From assembly GCF_008923205.2 (NCBI RefSeq), contig NZ_WBMS02000002.1, positions 248,001 through 312,000 of the forward strand: 64,000 nt of DNA, given 5' to 3'. The position numbers were made by a program, and so were the translations under genes. Each line of letters opens with the position of its first letter. The first letter of the stretch is position 1. Below, one piece after another: positions 44,227 through 53,629 of this stretch. The notes beneath the pieces are model-generated. The model ran no database searches and was not told where the DNA came from. It saw only the letters and a list, made by a program, of their open reading frames with translations. Origin of the DNA: Actinomadura physcomitrii. GTDB taxonomy: Bacteria > Actinomycetota > Actinomycetes > Streptosporangiales > Streptosporangiaceae.

Positions 44227-44469
44227 GTGCTCGAAGAAGCGCTCGAGCACCTGGTCCGCGGGATCGTGGAGAACCCGGACGACGTCCGGGTCCGCGCCCG
44301 CCGGATCAGGGGCGGCCGGGTCCTGGAGGTGCGCGTGCACCCCGAGGACCTCGGCAAGGTCATCGGCCGCAGCGGTCGCACCGCCAAGGCCCTGCGCACC
44401 GTCATCAGCGCCCTTTCCGGGGGCCGGTACGTGCGCGTGGACCTGCTCGACGTCAACGAGGTCCGCTGA
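44227..44469 (+). CDS. khpA: KH-domain RNA-binding protein
   Basis: An 80-residue protein consisting of one KH domain with the GRSG loop in GKVIGRSGRTAKALRT. Homologs (KhpA) bind RNA with KhpB and affect cell division and translation. GTG 44227, 1 nt after the rpsP stop. Symbol by family equivalence. Confidence 0.93.
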   Translation: MLEEALEHLVRGIVENPDDVRVRARRIRGGRVLEVRVHPEDLGKVIGRSGRTAKALRTVISALSGGRYVRVDLLDVNEVR

Positions 44470-44618
44470 GTGAGCCCCTGGCATCGCGCATGCCGGGGCA
44501 CGCTCGCCCCGGCGGCGGCCGCGACGGCCACCGCCGGGGGCGGTTCACCGGCGGGCCCGCGGCCCGCCGGTCCTCGTCGCCCGGCCCCTCGTCGCCTCGC
44601 CCCCCGTGGGCCGGGCCG

Positions 44619-45131
44619 ATGAGCGACCCGCTGGCCGTCGGGCGCATCGGCCGCCCGCACGGCGTCCGCGGCGAGGTCACCGTCGACGTCCGCACCGACG
44701 ACCCGGAAGGCCGGTTCGCCGCCGGCACCCGGATCGCGACCGATCCCGCGTCCGCCGGCCCGCTCACCGTCGAACGGGCCCGCTGGCACTCGGGACGCCT
44801 GCTCCTGCGCTTCGCCGGAATCGACGACCGCGACGCCGCGGAGACCCTCCGCGGCACCTGGCTGGTCGTCGACTCCGGTGACATCCCCCCGTCCGACGAC
44901 CCCGACGAGTACCACGACCAGGAGCTCATCGGGCTCGCCGTCGTCACCGCCGGCGGCGACGACGTCGGCGAGGTCGCCGACATCCTGCACCACGGCCAGG
45001 ACCTGCTGGTCGTGCGCGGCCCCGGCGGCGAGACCCTCGTCCCGTTCGTCGCCGCGCTCGTTCCCGAGGTCGACGTCCCCGGCGGCCGGCTCGTGATCGA
45101 CCCGCCCCCCGGACTGCTCGACGGATCATGA
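44619..45131 (+). CDS. rimM: Ribosome maturation factor RimM
   Basis: A 170-residue factor for 30S head maturation that binds S19. N-terminal [24 protein letters not shown] and the PRC-barrel C-terminus with [18 protein letters not shown] are characteristic. ATG 44619 is chosen; the upstream frame extension is Pro/Arg-rich and not conserved. Its stop overlaps the trmD start. Confidence 0.94.
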   Translation: MSDPLAVGRIGRPHGVRGEVTVDVRTDDPEGRFAAGTRIATDPASAGPLTVERARWHSGRLLLRFAGIDDRDAAETLRGTWLVVDSGDIPPSDDPDEYHDQELIGLAVVTAGGDDVGEVADILHHGQDLLVVRGPGGETLVPFVAALVPEVDVPGGRLVIDPPPGLLDGS

Positions 45132-45910
45132 AACTCGACATCGTCACGATCTTCCCGGAGTACTTCGCGCCCCTGGAGATCTCGCTGCTCGGCAAGGCCC
45201 GCCGCACCGGGCTGCTCGACGTGCACGTGCACGACCTGCGCGACTGGACGCACGACCGGCACCGCACCGTGGACGACACCCCCTACGGCGGCGGCCCCGG
45301 CATGGTCATGAAGCCCGAACCGTGGGGCGAGGCGCTCGACGCCCTCGTACCGTCCGGCGACGCCCCCCGCATGATCATCCCGACGCCCAGCGGCCGCCCG
45401 TTCACCCAGGCGCTCGCCGCCGAGTACGCCGCCGCGCCGTGGCTGCTGTTCGCCTGCGGCCGCTACGAGGGCATCGACTCCCGCGTCGCCGAGGAGGCCC
45501 GCACCCGCATGCCCGTGGACGAGGTCAGCCTCGGCGACTTCGTCCTCGCCGGCGGCGAGGTCGCCGTCCTGGTCATGGTCGAGGCCGTCGGGCGCCTCCT
45601 GCCGGGCGTCCTCGGCAACGCCGACTCGGTCGCCGACGACTCCTTCGCCCCCGGCGCGATGGAGTCGCTGCTCGAGGGCCCCGTCTACACCAAGCCGCCG
45701 GTCTGGCGGGACCGTGCCGTCCCGGACGTGCTGCTGTCCGGCCACCACGGCGCGATCGCCCGCTGGCGCCGCGACGAGGCGCTGCGCCGCACCGCCCGGC
45801 ACCGCCCCGAGCTGCTGCCCCGCCTCGCCTCCGGCGCCCTCGACGAGCATGATCGCAGGGTGCTGCGGGAGGCCGGTTTTCCGGTTGACGCCGAAGATAT
45901 GGCAGACTGA
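45128..45910 (+). CDS. trmD: tRNA (guanine37-N1)-methyltransferase
   Basis: SPOUT methyltransferase that makes m1G37. [13 protein letters not shown] at the N-terminus, [13 protein letters not shown], the knot region [12 protein letters not shown] near residue 111 and [11 protein letters not shown] are all present; the length is 260. ATG 45128 overlaps the rimM stop (ATGA). Confidence 0.97.
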   Translation: MKLDIVTIFPEYFAPLEISLLGKARRTGLLDVHVHDLRDWTHDRHRTVDDTPYGGGPGMVMKPEPWGEALDALVPSGDAPRMIIPTPSGRPFTQALAAEYAAAPWLLFACGRYEGIDSRVAEEARTRMPVDEVSLGDFVLAGGEVAVLVMVEAVGRLLPGVLGNADSVADDSFAPGAMESLLEGPVYTKPPVWRDRAVPDVLLSGHHGAIARWRRDEALRRTARHRPELLPRLASGALDEHDRRVLREAGFPVDAEDMAD

Positions 45911-46024
45911 AGCGTCCGTGCGCTCGTACGCGCGGCACGAAGACCACTCTCCGCGGCGCGACGCCCCCACTCATGTCCCATGGGGCCTCTCGACGCCCGC
46001 GTTCGACCCAGAGGAACCGCTGCG

Positions 46025-46375
46025 ATGCACACCCTGATCCAGGAGATCGAGAAGGCCGCCATGCGCGCCGACGTCCCGGACTTCCGTCCGGGCGACACGC
46101 TGAAGGTGCACGTGCGCGTCACCGAAGGCAACCGGAGCCGTATCCAGGTCTTCCAGGGCGTGGTGATCCGGCGGCAGGGCGGCGGCGCCCGCGAGACCTT
46201 CACCGTCCGGAAGGTCAGCTACAGCGTCGGCGTCGAGCGGACGTTCCCGCTCAACAGCCCCTCGATCGACAAGATCGAGATCGTCACCCGCGGCGACGTC
46301 CGCCGCGCCAAGCTGTACTACCTGCGCAACCTGCGCGGCAAGGCGGCGCGGATCAAGGAGAAGCGCGACTTCTGA
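46025..46375 (+). CDS. rplS: 50S ribosomal protein L19
   Basis: A 116-residue ribosomal protein. [24 protein letters not shown] is the L19 signature region, and [15 protein letters not shown] and [15 protein letters not shown] follow. ATG 46025 has AGAGGAA about 8 nt upstream. Confidence 0.97.
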   Translation: MHTLIQEIEKAAMRADVPDFRPGDTLKVHVRVTEGNRSRIQVFQGVVIRRQGGGARETFTVRKVSYSVGVERTFPLNSPSIDKIEIVTRGDVRRAKLYYLRNLRGKAARIKEKRDF

Positions 46376-46390
46376 GCCCGCCGACCGCCG

Positions 46391-46428
46391 ACGCCCCGGG
46401 AACCCGCTGCGGTGCCCGGGGCGTTGCC
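46391..46428 (+). terminator. Terminator of the rpsP-rplS operon
   Basis: 10-bp arms ACGCCCCGGG/CCCGGGGCGT with a 14-nt loop, followed by TTGCCCGTTT, just after rplS. Confidence 0.7.
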
Positions 46429-46502
46429 CGTTTCGGACGGATACGGCGGTCGCGGTGCACGGCGACACGCCCAGCCGACCGGTGCTCGGGGCGGCTCGCC
46501 GC

Positions 46503-46508
46503 TAGGCT
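46503..46508 (+). promoter_or_regulatory. -10 box of leaderless lepB
   Basis: TAGGCT lies 9 nt before ATG 46518 and no ribosome site is visible. Confidence 0.5.
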
Positions 46509-46517
46509 TTGTCCCTG

Positions 46518-47495
46518 ATGACTGACGAGGACGATCGGAGAGACGTGCGATCCGGAGCCGAGGGCGCGGTGCCCGACGAAGAGGAGACCGTGACCTCCGC
46601 CGAGGAGACGGCCGGCGACGACTCCGCCGAGGACCGCAAGGACTCCTCCGCCTCCTCCTCGTCCCCTTCCACCTCCGACGATGACGGCGACGGTGACGAC
46701 GACGGCGAGAAGAAAAAGAAGAAGCCGGGCTCGTTCTGGAAGGAACTGCCCGTCCTGATCGTCGTCGCGGTCGTCCTCGCCCTCGTCATCAAGGCGTTCG
46801 CGGTCCAGGCGTTCTACATCCCGTCCGGCTCCATGGAGAACACCCTCCAGATCGGCGACCGGGTCCTCGTCAACAAGATCGTCTACCATACCCGCGACAT
46901 CCACCGCGGCGACGTCGTCGTCTTCAACGGCCTCGACTCCTGGGACCCCGAGACCCACATCTCGAAGCCGACCAACCCCTTCTCCAAGGCACTGCGCGCC
47001 GTCGGCACGGCCTTCGGCGTCGCGCCCAACGAGAAGGACTACATCAAACGCGTCATCGGCGTCCCGGGCGACCACGTCCACTGCTGCGACGCCCAGGGCC
47101 GCGTCACCGTCAACGGCGTCCCCCTGAACGAGAAGTCGTACCTCTACACCGACCCGGTCACCCACGAGCAGAACAAGCCGTCGAACGAGCCCTTCGACGC
47201 CTACGTGAAGCCGGGCCAGCTCTGGGTCATGGGCGACCACCGCGAGCTCTCCTACGACTCGCGCTCCCACCGCGGCGACCCCGGCGGCGGCACCATCCCC
47301 ACCGACCGCGTCATCGGCCGCGCCTTCGTGATCGTCTGGCCGCTGAACCGCATCGACACCCTGCCGATTCCCGGCACCTTCAAGCAGGCCGGCTTCAAGA
47401 CCGCCGCCATGGCGGCGCCCGCCACCCCCATGGCCCTCGGCGTCCTCGGCACTCTCCCCCTCGCCTACCTGCGCCGCAAACGCCGCCGCCCATAG
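46518..47495 (+). CDS. lepB: Signal peptidase I
   Basis: A 325-residue membrane protease of the S26 family. The cytoplasmic N-terminus (about 75 residues) is very acidic and Ser-rich, then a helix (LPVLIVVAVVLALVIKAF), catalytic Ser in IPSGSMENTL near residue 104, and Lys in KRVIGVPGD near residue 177. MGDHRELSYDSR is box E. A C-terminal hydrophobic segment (LGVLGTLPLAYL, then RRKRRRP) indicates a second anchor. Cleaves signal peptides of exported proteins such as the LPXTG protein. Confidence 0.95.
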   Translation: MTDEDDRRDVRSGAEGAVPDEEETVTSAEETAGDDSAEDRKDSSASSSSPSTSDDDGDGDDDGEKKKKKPGSFWKELPVLIVVAVVLALVIKAFAVQAFYIPSGSMENTLQIGDRVLVNKIVYHTRDIHRGDVVVFNGLDSWDPETHISKPTNPFSKALRAVGTAFGVAPNEKDYIKRVIGVPGDHVHCCDAQGRVTVNGVPLNEKSYLYTDPVTHEQNKPSNEPFDAYVKPGQLWVMGDHRELSYDSRSHRGDPGGGTIPTDRVIGRAFVIVWPLNRIDTLPIPGTFKQAGFKTAAMAAPATPMALGVLGTLPLAYLRRKRRRP

Positions 47496-47732
47496 CCTCC
47501 GCCGGCCAAGCCGACCGAACTCGGGTGGCCCCGCGGCGATCGGCGCACGCAACACGCGCCGCAGCGCCGACCACTCGATCGAGGACCCTTCGCACAGCGG
47601 GCCCCACCCGCGACGACTCCGCCGAGGCAGCACAGCATGACCGCAAGGTAACGGAAGGTGGCCGCCGCCTGGCAGGCCGCGCGCCAAACCCCGCCGCGTC
47701 TCCCGCCACACCGCTCCCCGACATCCGCGGTT

Positions 47733-47912
47733 CCCGGGCACCCGCGACATCGACTTCACGCCGCACACGATCGCGATGTCGTACGCGCCGCTCCGCACGC
47801 CCTGCGCGGCGATGCGCGGTGCCCGCTGCGACGACCCGCACTGCCGGTCGACGGTCATGGCCGGCACGCTCTCGGGCGACCCGGCCGCCAGGACGGCGGT
47901 CTGGGCCAGAGA
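47733..47912 (-). pseudogene. Thiolase remnant
   Basis: On the minus strand, about 60 codons read AVLAAGSPESVPAMTVDRQC, then GSSQ, AAQGVRSGAYDIAIVCGVKS and MSRVPG. This is the core of an acetyl-CoA acetyltransferase, including the active-site Cys of VDRQCGSSQ. Sequence on either side, in all frames, shows no thiolase, so the 390-residue gene is reduced to an internal fragment. It lies in the 545-nt gap between lepB and rnhB. It is a relic of an earlier gene or of a recombination event. Confidence 0.75.
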
Positions 47913-48027
47913 AACTGGCTGAGTCCGCCTCGCCCGTGAGGAACTTCTCGCCGGTCGGGGTGGAAGGGTGATCGCGGACATGCCTGGAACAGTGGCATTC
48001 GGTGAGCGGCGGGGGGTTCGGGCGACG

Positions 48028-48033
48028 TACCCT
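48028..48033 (+). promoter_or_regulatory. -10 box of leaderless rnhB
   Basis: TACCCT lies 7 nt before ATG 48041; no ribosome site. Confidence 0.45.
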
Positions 48034-48040
48034 GCGGAGC

Positions 48041-48769
48041 ATGAAGGGTCGTCCACTTCGTTTCACGCCACGCCGTGACGCGGGGCTGCACGCCTACGAG
48101 CGCGCCCTGGAGCACGCCGGGCTCAGTCCCGTGGCGGGCGTGGACGAGGCGGGCCGCGGGGCCTGCGCGGGCCCGCTGGTCGTCGCCGCCGTGATCCTTC
48201 ATGGTGGACGCGGCGGGCGGATCGACGGCCTCACCGATTCGAAGATGCTGACGCCGGCGCGCCGCGAGGAGCTCTACGCCGAGATCACCCGGAGGGCGCG
48301 CGCGTGGAGCGCGGTCATCATCCCCTGCCATGACATCGACCGCATCGGCCTGCACCGGTGCAACGTCACCGGCATGCGGCGGGCCCTGGCAGCCCTGGAC
48401 ACCCGTCCCGCCTATGTCCTCAGCGACGGGTTCCCGGTGCCGGGGTTGGAGGCCCCGGGACTGGCGGTGATCAAGGGCGACCAGGTCGCCGCATGCGTGG
48501 CGGCCGCCTCCATCGTCGCGAAGGTCACCCGAGACCGCATCATGGTGGATCTCCACGAGCGCTACCCCCAGTACGGCTTCGACGTCCACAAGGGGTACGT
48601 GACGCGCGCGCACGGCGCGGCGCTGGCCGAGCACGGGCCTTGTCCGGAGCATCGGTTCTCCTACGTCAATGTCGGGCGTGCCTTGCGTAACAATGGGGAG
48701 GTGGCCTTGGGGGAGGAGACCGAAGGGGAGGTCCCCGGCGAGGGCCGTACGGAAGGGGCACGGGCGTGA
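48041..48769 (+). CDS. rnhB: Ribonuclease HII
   Basis: Removes RNA from RNA-DNA hybrids and misincorporated ribonucleotides. VAGVDEAGRGACAGPLV with the first acidic residues, TDSKMLTPARREEL, IKGDQVAACVAAASIVAKVTRD and YGFDVHKGYVT are present. It has a 20-residue C-terminal Glu/Gly tail. ATG 48041; the stop overlaps the DUF2469 start (GTGA). Confidence 0.96.
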   Translation: MKGRPLRFTPRRDAGLHAYERALEHAGLSPVAGVDEAGRGACAGPLVVAAVILHGGRGGRIDGLTDSKMLTPARREELYAEITRRARAWSAVIIPCHDIDRIGLHRCNVTGMRRALAALDTRPAYVLSDGFPVPGLEAPGLAVIKGDQVAACVAAASIVAKVTRDRIMVDLHERYPQYGFDVHKGYVTRAHGAALAEHGPCPEHRFSYVNVGRALRNNGEVALGEETEGEVPGEGRTEGARA

Positions 48770-49080
48770 GCGCCGAGGATCTCGAGAAGTACGAGACCGA
48801 GATGGAGCTGCAGCTCTATCGCGAGTACCGCGACGTCGTCGGGCTTTTCACCTACGTCGTCGAGACCGAGCGGAGGTTCTACCTCACCAACTCGGTCGAT
48901 CTGCAGGTGCGCGGCGCCGACAACGGCGAGACGTACTTCGAGGTCACGATGCAGGACGCCTGGGTCTGGGACATGTACCGCCCCGCACGCTTCGTCAAGA
49001 ACGTGCGTGTCGTCACCTTCAAGGACGTCAACGTCGAGGAACTCGCGAAGAGCGACTTCGAGCTTCCCTCCGATCAGTGA
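48766..49080 (+). CDS. DUF2469-family protein
   Basis: A 104-residue protein conserved almost only in actinobacteria, beginning MSAEDLEKYETEMELQLYRE and ending in DFELPSD. Function unknown. It is coupled to rnhB, as in Mycobacterium and Streptomyces. Very uniform in sequence across the phylum, so probably ancient and important. Confidence 0.95.
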   Translation: MSAEDLEKYETEMELQLYREYRDVVGLFTYVVETERRFYLTNSVDLQVRGADNGETYFEVTMQDAWVWDMYRPARFVKNVRVVTFKDVNVEELAKSDFELPSDQ

Positions 49081-49485
49081 CCCCGCCTCCAGCCTGATCG
49101 GCTTGTGAAGTGCTCCGATACGCGTAGCCTCCCTCCGCTCCTCCTCACCTCCGGCTGAACGTGGCTCTAGCAGGCCCGGAGCCCGCTGACGGCCCGTGAG
49201 GCATCACGGCACCCGGCCCCGTTGCTCTGAAGCGGATGGCTGCCCGCATACGCGTGCTGACGGCACGGCGACGCCTGCGGGGGCCTTGTGGCGTGGCAGA
49301 TTTCGAGCACCACAAGGCGTGTGCTGACGGCACGGCAAAGGGGCGGCGACACTTGCCGGCGGCCCTGTGGCCTGGCGGACCTTGGGGACCACGGGGTGTG
49401 TATTGACGGGCGAAAGGCACGGCGCGGGCCAGGGCCTATCGGGGTGAAGGTCGGCATGTCACTCCTTGGTGAAGCGTGTGCGGCA
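49081..49485. other. Gap with imperfect direct repeats between DUF2469 and dprA
   Basis: 405 nt at a convergent junction. Two related segments of about 70-90 nt start with GTGCTGACGGCACGGC (about 49253 and 49320) and each continue to a GCCxTGTGGCxTGGC block. No coding frame with family features on either strand. Confidence 0.6.
49253..49410. repeat. Two imperfect direct repeats
   Basis: Copy 1 from about 49253 and copy 2 from about 49320 share GTGCTGACGGCACGGC and later (GGCC)TTGTGGCGTGGC / (GGCC)CTGTGGCCTGGC, then ACCAC-AGGCGTGT / ACCAC-GGGGTGTGT. Copy 2 has a 10-nt insertion. Purpose unknown. Confidence 0.65.
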
Positions 49486-50640
49486 TCAGCGGGGGGATTT
49501 CGCGGAACTGGTGAGGCGCCAGCCGTTGGGCGCCCGTTCTATGAAGCCGGACGCGGCGAGCAGGCCGAGTTTCGCGTTGACGGCGGCCAGGTCCATGCCC
49601 GCCTTGGCGGCCAGGGCGGCCGGACCGGCCGAGCCGCGGGCGGGGAAGGCCTCCAGGACGGCGCGGGTGACCGGTTCCAGGCGGTCGCGGGGCAGGACGG
49701 GCGTCCGCGGGGGCGGGGCCAGGTCCGCGCCCAGCCGTCCGACGGCCTCGATGATCTCCTCGGTCCGGCTCACGAGGACGGTGTCCTCCTGCCGCAGGAG
49801 CTGATGGCAGCCGACCGACGACCGGGACGTGACCGGCCCCGGCATGGCCATCAGCACACGGCCGAGCTTGCGGGCCCATGCGGCGGTGTTGAGCGCGCCG
49901 CTGCGGGCCTCCGCCTCGACGATCACCGATCCGCGGGAGAGGGCGGCGATCACCCGGTTGCGGACGAGGAAGCGCAGCCGGTGCGGATGGGTGCCCGGCG
50001 GCGACTCGCTCACCAGCAGGGATCGGCGTGCCATCTCCGCGAACAGGCCCTCGTTCGAGGCGGGGTACGGTACGTCCACGCCGTTGGCGAGGACGGCGAC
50101 CGTGCGGCCGTCGGCGGCGAGGGAGCCGCGATGGGCGGCGGCGTCGATGCCGAGCGCTCCGCCGGAGACCACCGTCCAGCCGCCGTCGGCGAGTTCGGAG
50201 GCGAAGTCGGAGGCCATCCGCTGCCCGTACGGGGACGCGGCGCGCGAGCCGACCATGGCGACCGATCTCAGGCAGGCGTGGCGCAGGTCCTCGGGGCCGC
50301 GGAGCCAGAGCGCGTAGGGGCGTTCGCCGCCGAGGTCGTCGAGGGTGGTGGGCCACTCGGGCTCCCCGGGGCAGACCAGGCGGCCGCCGAACTGCGCGCA
50401 GACGGCCAGGTCGCGGTCGGGTTCGGCGGCGGCCAGGCGAATGCGCCAGTGCTCCAGGCGCTGGATCTCCTTCGGCGCGGCGGGCAGGCCGGCGGGGAGG
50501 GCGCCGGAGCGGATCACTTCGAGCGCCTCCTCGGGGCCGCAGTGTCCGACGATGCGGTTGAGGAACGCGTCGCCGGGCTCGGCGACGGCGGTGAGCGCGG
50601 CGCGGGCCTCCCGCTCCGGTGTCATGGGGATCATGGTCAT
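49486..50640 (-). CDS. dprA: DNA-processing protein DprA
   Basis: A 384-residue DprA/Smf. It has an N-terminal SAM-like domain, a Rossmann fold with RSVAMVGSRAASPYGQ and VVSGGALGIDAAAHRGSL, LVSESPPGTHP, and a C-terminal winged-helix. Loads RecA on incoming single-strand DNA in competent bacteria; in actinobacteria the role is less clear. ATG 50640 overlaps the stop of the YifB gene (ATGA). Last gene of yraN-yifB-dprA. Confidence 0.94.
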   Translation of the reverse strand: MTMIPMTPEREARAALTAVAEPGDAFLNRIVGHCGPEEALEVIRSGALPAGLPAAPKEIQRLEHWRIRLAAAEPDRDLAVCAQFGGRLVCPGEPEWPTTLDDLGGERPYALWLRGPEDLRHACLRSVAMVGSRAASPYGQRMASDFASELADGGWTVVSGGALGIDAAAHRGSLAADGRTVAVLANGVDVPYPASNEGLFAEMARRSLLVSESPPGTHPHRLRFLVRNRVIAALSRGSVIVEAEARSGALNTAAWARKLGRVLMAMPGPVTSRSSVGCHQLLRQEDTVLVSRTEEIIEAVGRLGADLAPPPRTPVLPRDRLEPVTRAVLEAFPARGSAGPAALAAKAGMDLAAVNAKLGLLAASGFIERAPNGWRLTSSAKSPR

Positions 50641-52190
50641 GACCGCCCCGCGTGCCAGAGCGCCAGGGCGCCGCCGATGTCGTCCGCGTCCGGCTCGTCG
50701 TGACCGCCGAGGTCGGCGATCGTCCACGCGACGCGCAGGACCCGGTCGAGTCCCCGTGCGCTGAGCGTGCCGCGTTGCAGCGACTCGTCCACCGTCCGCA
50801 TCGCCTCCGGACCGGGTGTGAACTTGCGGCGCAGCTCCGGCCCGGGGATCTCGGAGTTCGTCCGCCAGGGCGTTCCGGTCAGGCGTTTCAGCGTTCGTTC
50901 CCGGGCGAGCATCACCCGGTCGGCCACCACCTTGCTGGGTTCGGCGAACTCCAGGTCGTAGCGCAGTTCCGCCCTGGTGGCGGGCGCCAGCTCCAGCTTG
51001 AGGTCGATGCGGTCGAGCAGCGGGCCGGTGACGCGGGTGCTGTACTTGCGGCGCACTCCGGGGGCGCAGGAGCAGTCGACCTGCTTGGCGGCCGCGCACG
51101 GGCACGGGTTGGCCGCGAGGACGAGGGTGAAGCGGGCGGGGAACTTGGAGGTGCCCTCGGCCCGGCTGATGCGCACCTCGCCCTCCTCGAGCGGCTGGCG
51201 GAGGGCGTCGAGGGTCCCCGCCATGAACTCGGGCGCCTCGTCCAGGAACAGGATCCCCCGGTGGGCGAGGGAGACGGCGCCCGGTTGCAGTACCCGACCC
51301 GAGCCGCCGCCGACCATGGACGCCTTGCTGGCGGTGTGGTGCGGCGCGTGGAACGGCGGCTGGGTGATGAGCGGCTGGCCGGGCGGGAGCGTCCCGGCGA
51401 CCGAGTGGATGGCGGTGACCTCGAGCGCGGAGTCGGGCTCCAGCGGCGGCATCAGCGTCGGCAGCCGTTCCGCCAGCATCGTCTTCCCGCAGCCCGGCGG
51501 CCCGGTGAAGTACAGGTGGTGCCCTCCCGCGGCGCTGATCTCCAGGGCCCGCCGCGCCTCCGCCTGGCCCCGGACGTCGGCCAGGTCGAGGTCGGCCGGG
51601 ACGTCCGGCCGCCGGACCGCCGACCCGTCGGGCACCGCCGACGCGTCCTCGGGCTCCGCCTCCTCGATGGGCGGCGGCTCGTCCCGCAGGATGCAGAGCA
51701 GCCCGCGGAGCGTCGCCGCGGAGACCACTTCCACGCCCGGCACGAGTTCGGCCTCGGCGGCGTTCGCCCGGGGGACGACCACGGTGCGGCAGCCGTAGTT
51801 GGCGGCGGCCAGGACCGCGGGCAGCACGCCCTGGATGGGCCGGAGCCGGCCGTCCAGGCCGAGCTCGCCGATCAGCACCAGCCCCGCGCAGGACCGCGCG
51901 GGCACGACCTCGGCCGCGGCGAGCAGGGCGACCGCGATGGCGACGTCGAAGATCGAGCCCTTCTTGGGCATGCTCGCTGGGAACAGCGAGACGGTGACAT
52001 GCCGGTTGGGCCAGTCCTCCCCGGAGTTGAAGATCGCCGCGCGGACGCGGTCGCGGGCCTCGCTGAGCGCGGTGTCGGGCAGTCCCACCAGGTGCAGGCC
52101 GGGGACCCCGCTGGTGAGGGCCGCCTCGACGTCGACGACGAAGCCGTCCACCCCCACCAGGGACACCGAGCGGGTCTTGGCGAGCGTCAT
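50637..52190 (-). CDS. YifB-family Mg-chelatase-like AAA ATPase (ComM-like)
   Basis: A 517-residue protein. The N-terminal ChlI-like/Lon-protease-fold domain has LHLVGLPDTALSEARDRVRAA, and the AAA domain has GPPGCGKTMLAERL, FLDEAPEF (Walker B) and a C-terminal helical domain. In Vibrio/Haemophilus, ComM is a hexameric branch-migration helicase used in natural transformation. Coupled to dprA downstream; yraN is immediately upstream. Confidence 0.94.
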   Translation of the reverse strand: MTLAKTRSVSLVGVDGFVVDVEAALTSGVPGLHLVGLPDTALSEARDRVRAAIFNSGEDWPNRHVTVSLFPASMPKKGSIFDVAIAVALLAAAEVVPARSCAGLVLIGELGLDGRLRPIQGVLPAVLAAANYGCRTVVVPRANAAEAELVPGVEVVSAATLRGLLCILRDEPPPIEEAEPEDASAVPDGSAVRRPDVPADLDLADVRGQAEARRALEISAAGGHHLYFTGPPGCGKTMLAERLPTLMPPLEPDSALEVTAIHSVAGTLPPGQPLITQPPFHAPHHTASKASMVGGGSGRVLQPGAVSLAHRGILFLDEAPEFMAGTLDALRQPLEEGEVRISRAEGTSKFPARFTLVLAANPCPCAAAKQVDCSCAPGVRRKYSTRVTGPLLDRIDLKLELAPATRAELRYDLEFAEPSKVVADRVMLARERTLKRLTGTPWRTNSEIPGPELRRKFTPGPEAMRTVDESLQRGTLSARGLDRVLRVAWTIADLGGHDEPDADDIGGALALWHAGRS

Positions 52191-52544
52191 TCAGCACACC
52201 TCCTTCAGATGATCGATCGAGAAGCCGTCGCCCTGGACGACCAGGCCGAGCACGTCCACCCGGACCTGCGCGCCGCCGACGCCGTGCGCGGCGGCCCACC
52301 GCCAGGCCAGCCGCCGCAACCGGGACGACTTGGCGTCCGTGATGGCCTCGAGCGGGTCGCCGTACAGGGCGGAGCGGCGGGTCTTGACCTCGCAGACGAC
52401 GTGGGCGCGGCCGTCGTGCGCCACGATGTCGAGCTCGCCTTCGGGGCAGCGCCAGTTGCGGTCGAGCACCGTCCAGCCGAGCCCGGCCAGATAGGCGGCC
52501 GCCGCGTCCTCTCCGCGGCGGCCCAGTTCGATGTGGGCGTTCAT
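52191..52544 (-). CDS. yraN: YraN-family endonuclease-like protein
   Basis: A 117-residue restriction-endonuclease-fold protein with LGRRGEDAAAAYLAGLG, EGELDIVAHDG and CEVKTRRSALYGDP (catalytic D and E-x-K). The role is unknown but linked to DNA processing. ATG 52544 follows GGAGGTGAGG, a strong site. First gene of the dprA operon. Confidence 0.93.
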   Translation of the reverse strand: MNAHIELGRRGEDAAAAYLAGLGWTVLDRNWRCPEGELDIVAHDGRAHVVCEVKTRRSALYGDPLEAITDAKSSRLRRLAWRWAAAHGVGGAQVRVDVLGLVVQGDGFSIDHLKEVC

Positions 52545-52691
52545 GTGCCTCACCTCCGGGTTCCGACGCTGCCGGACGGCGGATCCGCGGTGAACTGGAA
52601 CGGCGTTCTGTGGAAAACCCCGGCGACATTCGCGACGATCCACCCGAAACCGCGGCCAGGTGCTTGCTCGCGGCACGTGGGGTGCCGCAGC

Positions 52692-53615
52692 GTGGCCTTT
52701 GTGGATCTGAACGAGGCCGTGGACGAGTTCGGCCGGCACCTGCGCGCGGAGCGCGGCGTCTCGCCGCACACGCTGCGCGCCTACCTCGGTGACCTGGCGG
52801 ACCTGTGCGCGTACGCGTCCGCCGTGGGCGTGACGGACCCGGCCGGCCTGGACGTGTCACTCCTGCGCGCCTGGCTGGCCCGCCAGCACGCCCTCGGGCG
52901 GGCGCGCGCCACGCTCGCCCGGCGGACGGCGGCGGCCCGGGCCTTCACCCACCACCTGCACCGGCGCGGGCTGCTGGAGAACGATCCCGGCCTTCTGCTG
53001 GGCACGCCGAAGAAGCGCCGCGACCTCCCCGGTGTGATCACCCAGGACGACGCGGCGCGCCTTCTCGACACGATGGACGCCGAAGGGCCGATGGGACTGC
53101 GCGACTTGGCCGTGCTCGAGGTCCTCTACGGGACAGGGGTGCGTGTCAGCGAACTCTGCGGGCTCGACATCGACGACCTGGACACCGGCCGCCGGACGAT
53201 ACGCGTGCTGGGCAAGGGGAACCGGGAACGCACCGTCCCGATCGGTGAGCCGGCCGTCCGGGCCGTCGAGGACTGGCTCAGGGCAGGACGGCCGGCCGTG
53301 GCGACCGAGGGGAGCGGCGCCGCCCTGTTCCTCGGCGCCCGCGGAGGACGCCTCCACCCGACCAGCGCCCGCCGCATCGTCCACTCCCGGATCGCCGAGG
53401 CCGGCACGGTGCCCGACCTCAGCCCCCACGGGCTGCGCCATACCGCCGCCACGCACCTGCTGGAGGGCGGCGCGGACCTCCGCAGCGTCCAGGAGATCCT
53501 CGGCCACGCGTCCCTGCAGACCACCCAGATCTACACGCACGTGTCGGCCGAACGGCTCAAGCAGGTCCACCGCCAGGCCCACCCCCGCGCCGCCCGCGAG
53601 GATTCGGCGGATTGA
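52692..53615 (+). CDS. xerC: Tyrosine recombinase, probable XerC
   Basis: A 307-residue site-specific recombinase for chromosome-dimer resolution at dif. The N-terminal SAM-like domain (VDEFGRHLRAERGVSPHTLRAYLGD, split in text) leads to a catalytic domain with Arg in GTGVRVSELCGL, Lys in LGKGNRERTVPI, HGLRHTAATHLL and the GHASLQTTQIYTHV block with catalytic His/Tyr. GTG 52692 lacks a ribosome site; GTG 52701 is an alternative. Divergent from yraN; no phage genes near, so it is the housekeeping enzyme. Confidence 0.93.
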   Translation: MAFVDLNEAVDEFGRHLRAERGVSPHTLRAYLGDLADLCAYASAVGVTDPAGLDVSLLRAWLARQHALGRARATLARRTAAARAFTHHLHRRGLLENDPGLLLGTPKKRRDLPGVITQDDAARLLDTMDAEGPMGLRDLAVLEVLYGTGVRVSELCGLDIDDLDTGRRTIRVLGKGNRERTVPIGEPAVRAVEDWLRAGRPAVATEGSGAALFLGARGGRLHPTSARRIVHSRIAEAGTVPDLSPHGLRHTAATHLLEGGADLRSVQEILGHASLQTTQIYTHVSAERLKQVHRQAHPRAAREDSAD

Positions 53616-53629
53616 TCGCGAACGGGTTG

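Larger units (their letters stand above)
47496..48040. other. Gap between lepB and rnhB
   Basis: 545 nt with no intact gene on either strand. It contains the thiolase relic (minus strand, 47733-47912), and the rnhB -10 TACCCT at 48028-48033. The remaining sequence is not recognisable. Confidence 0.6.

Noticed and set aside
52692..53615. Tyrosine recombinase as a phage or ICE integrase
   Set aside because: No phage, relaxase or tRNA attachment site nearby; located in the conserved dprA-rpsB neighbourhood, so xerC is more likely.
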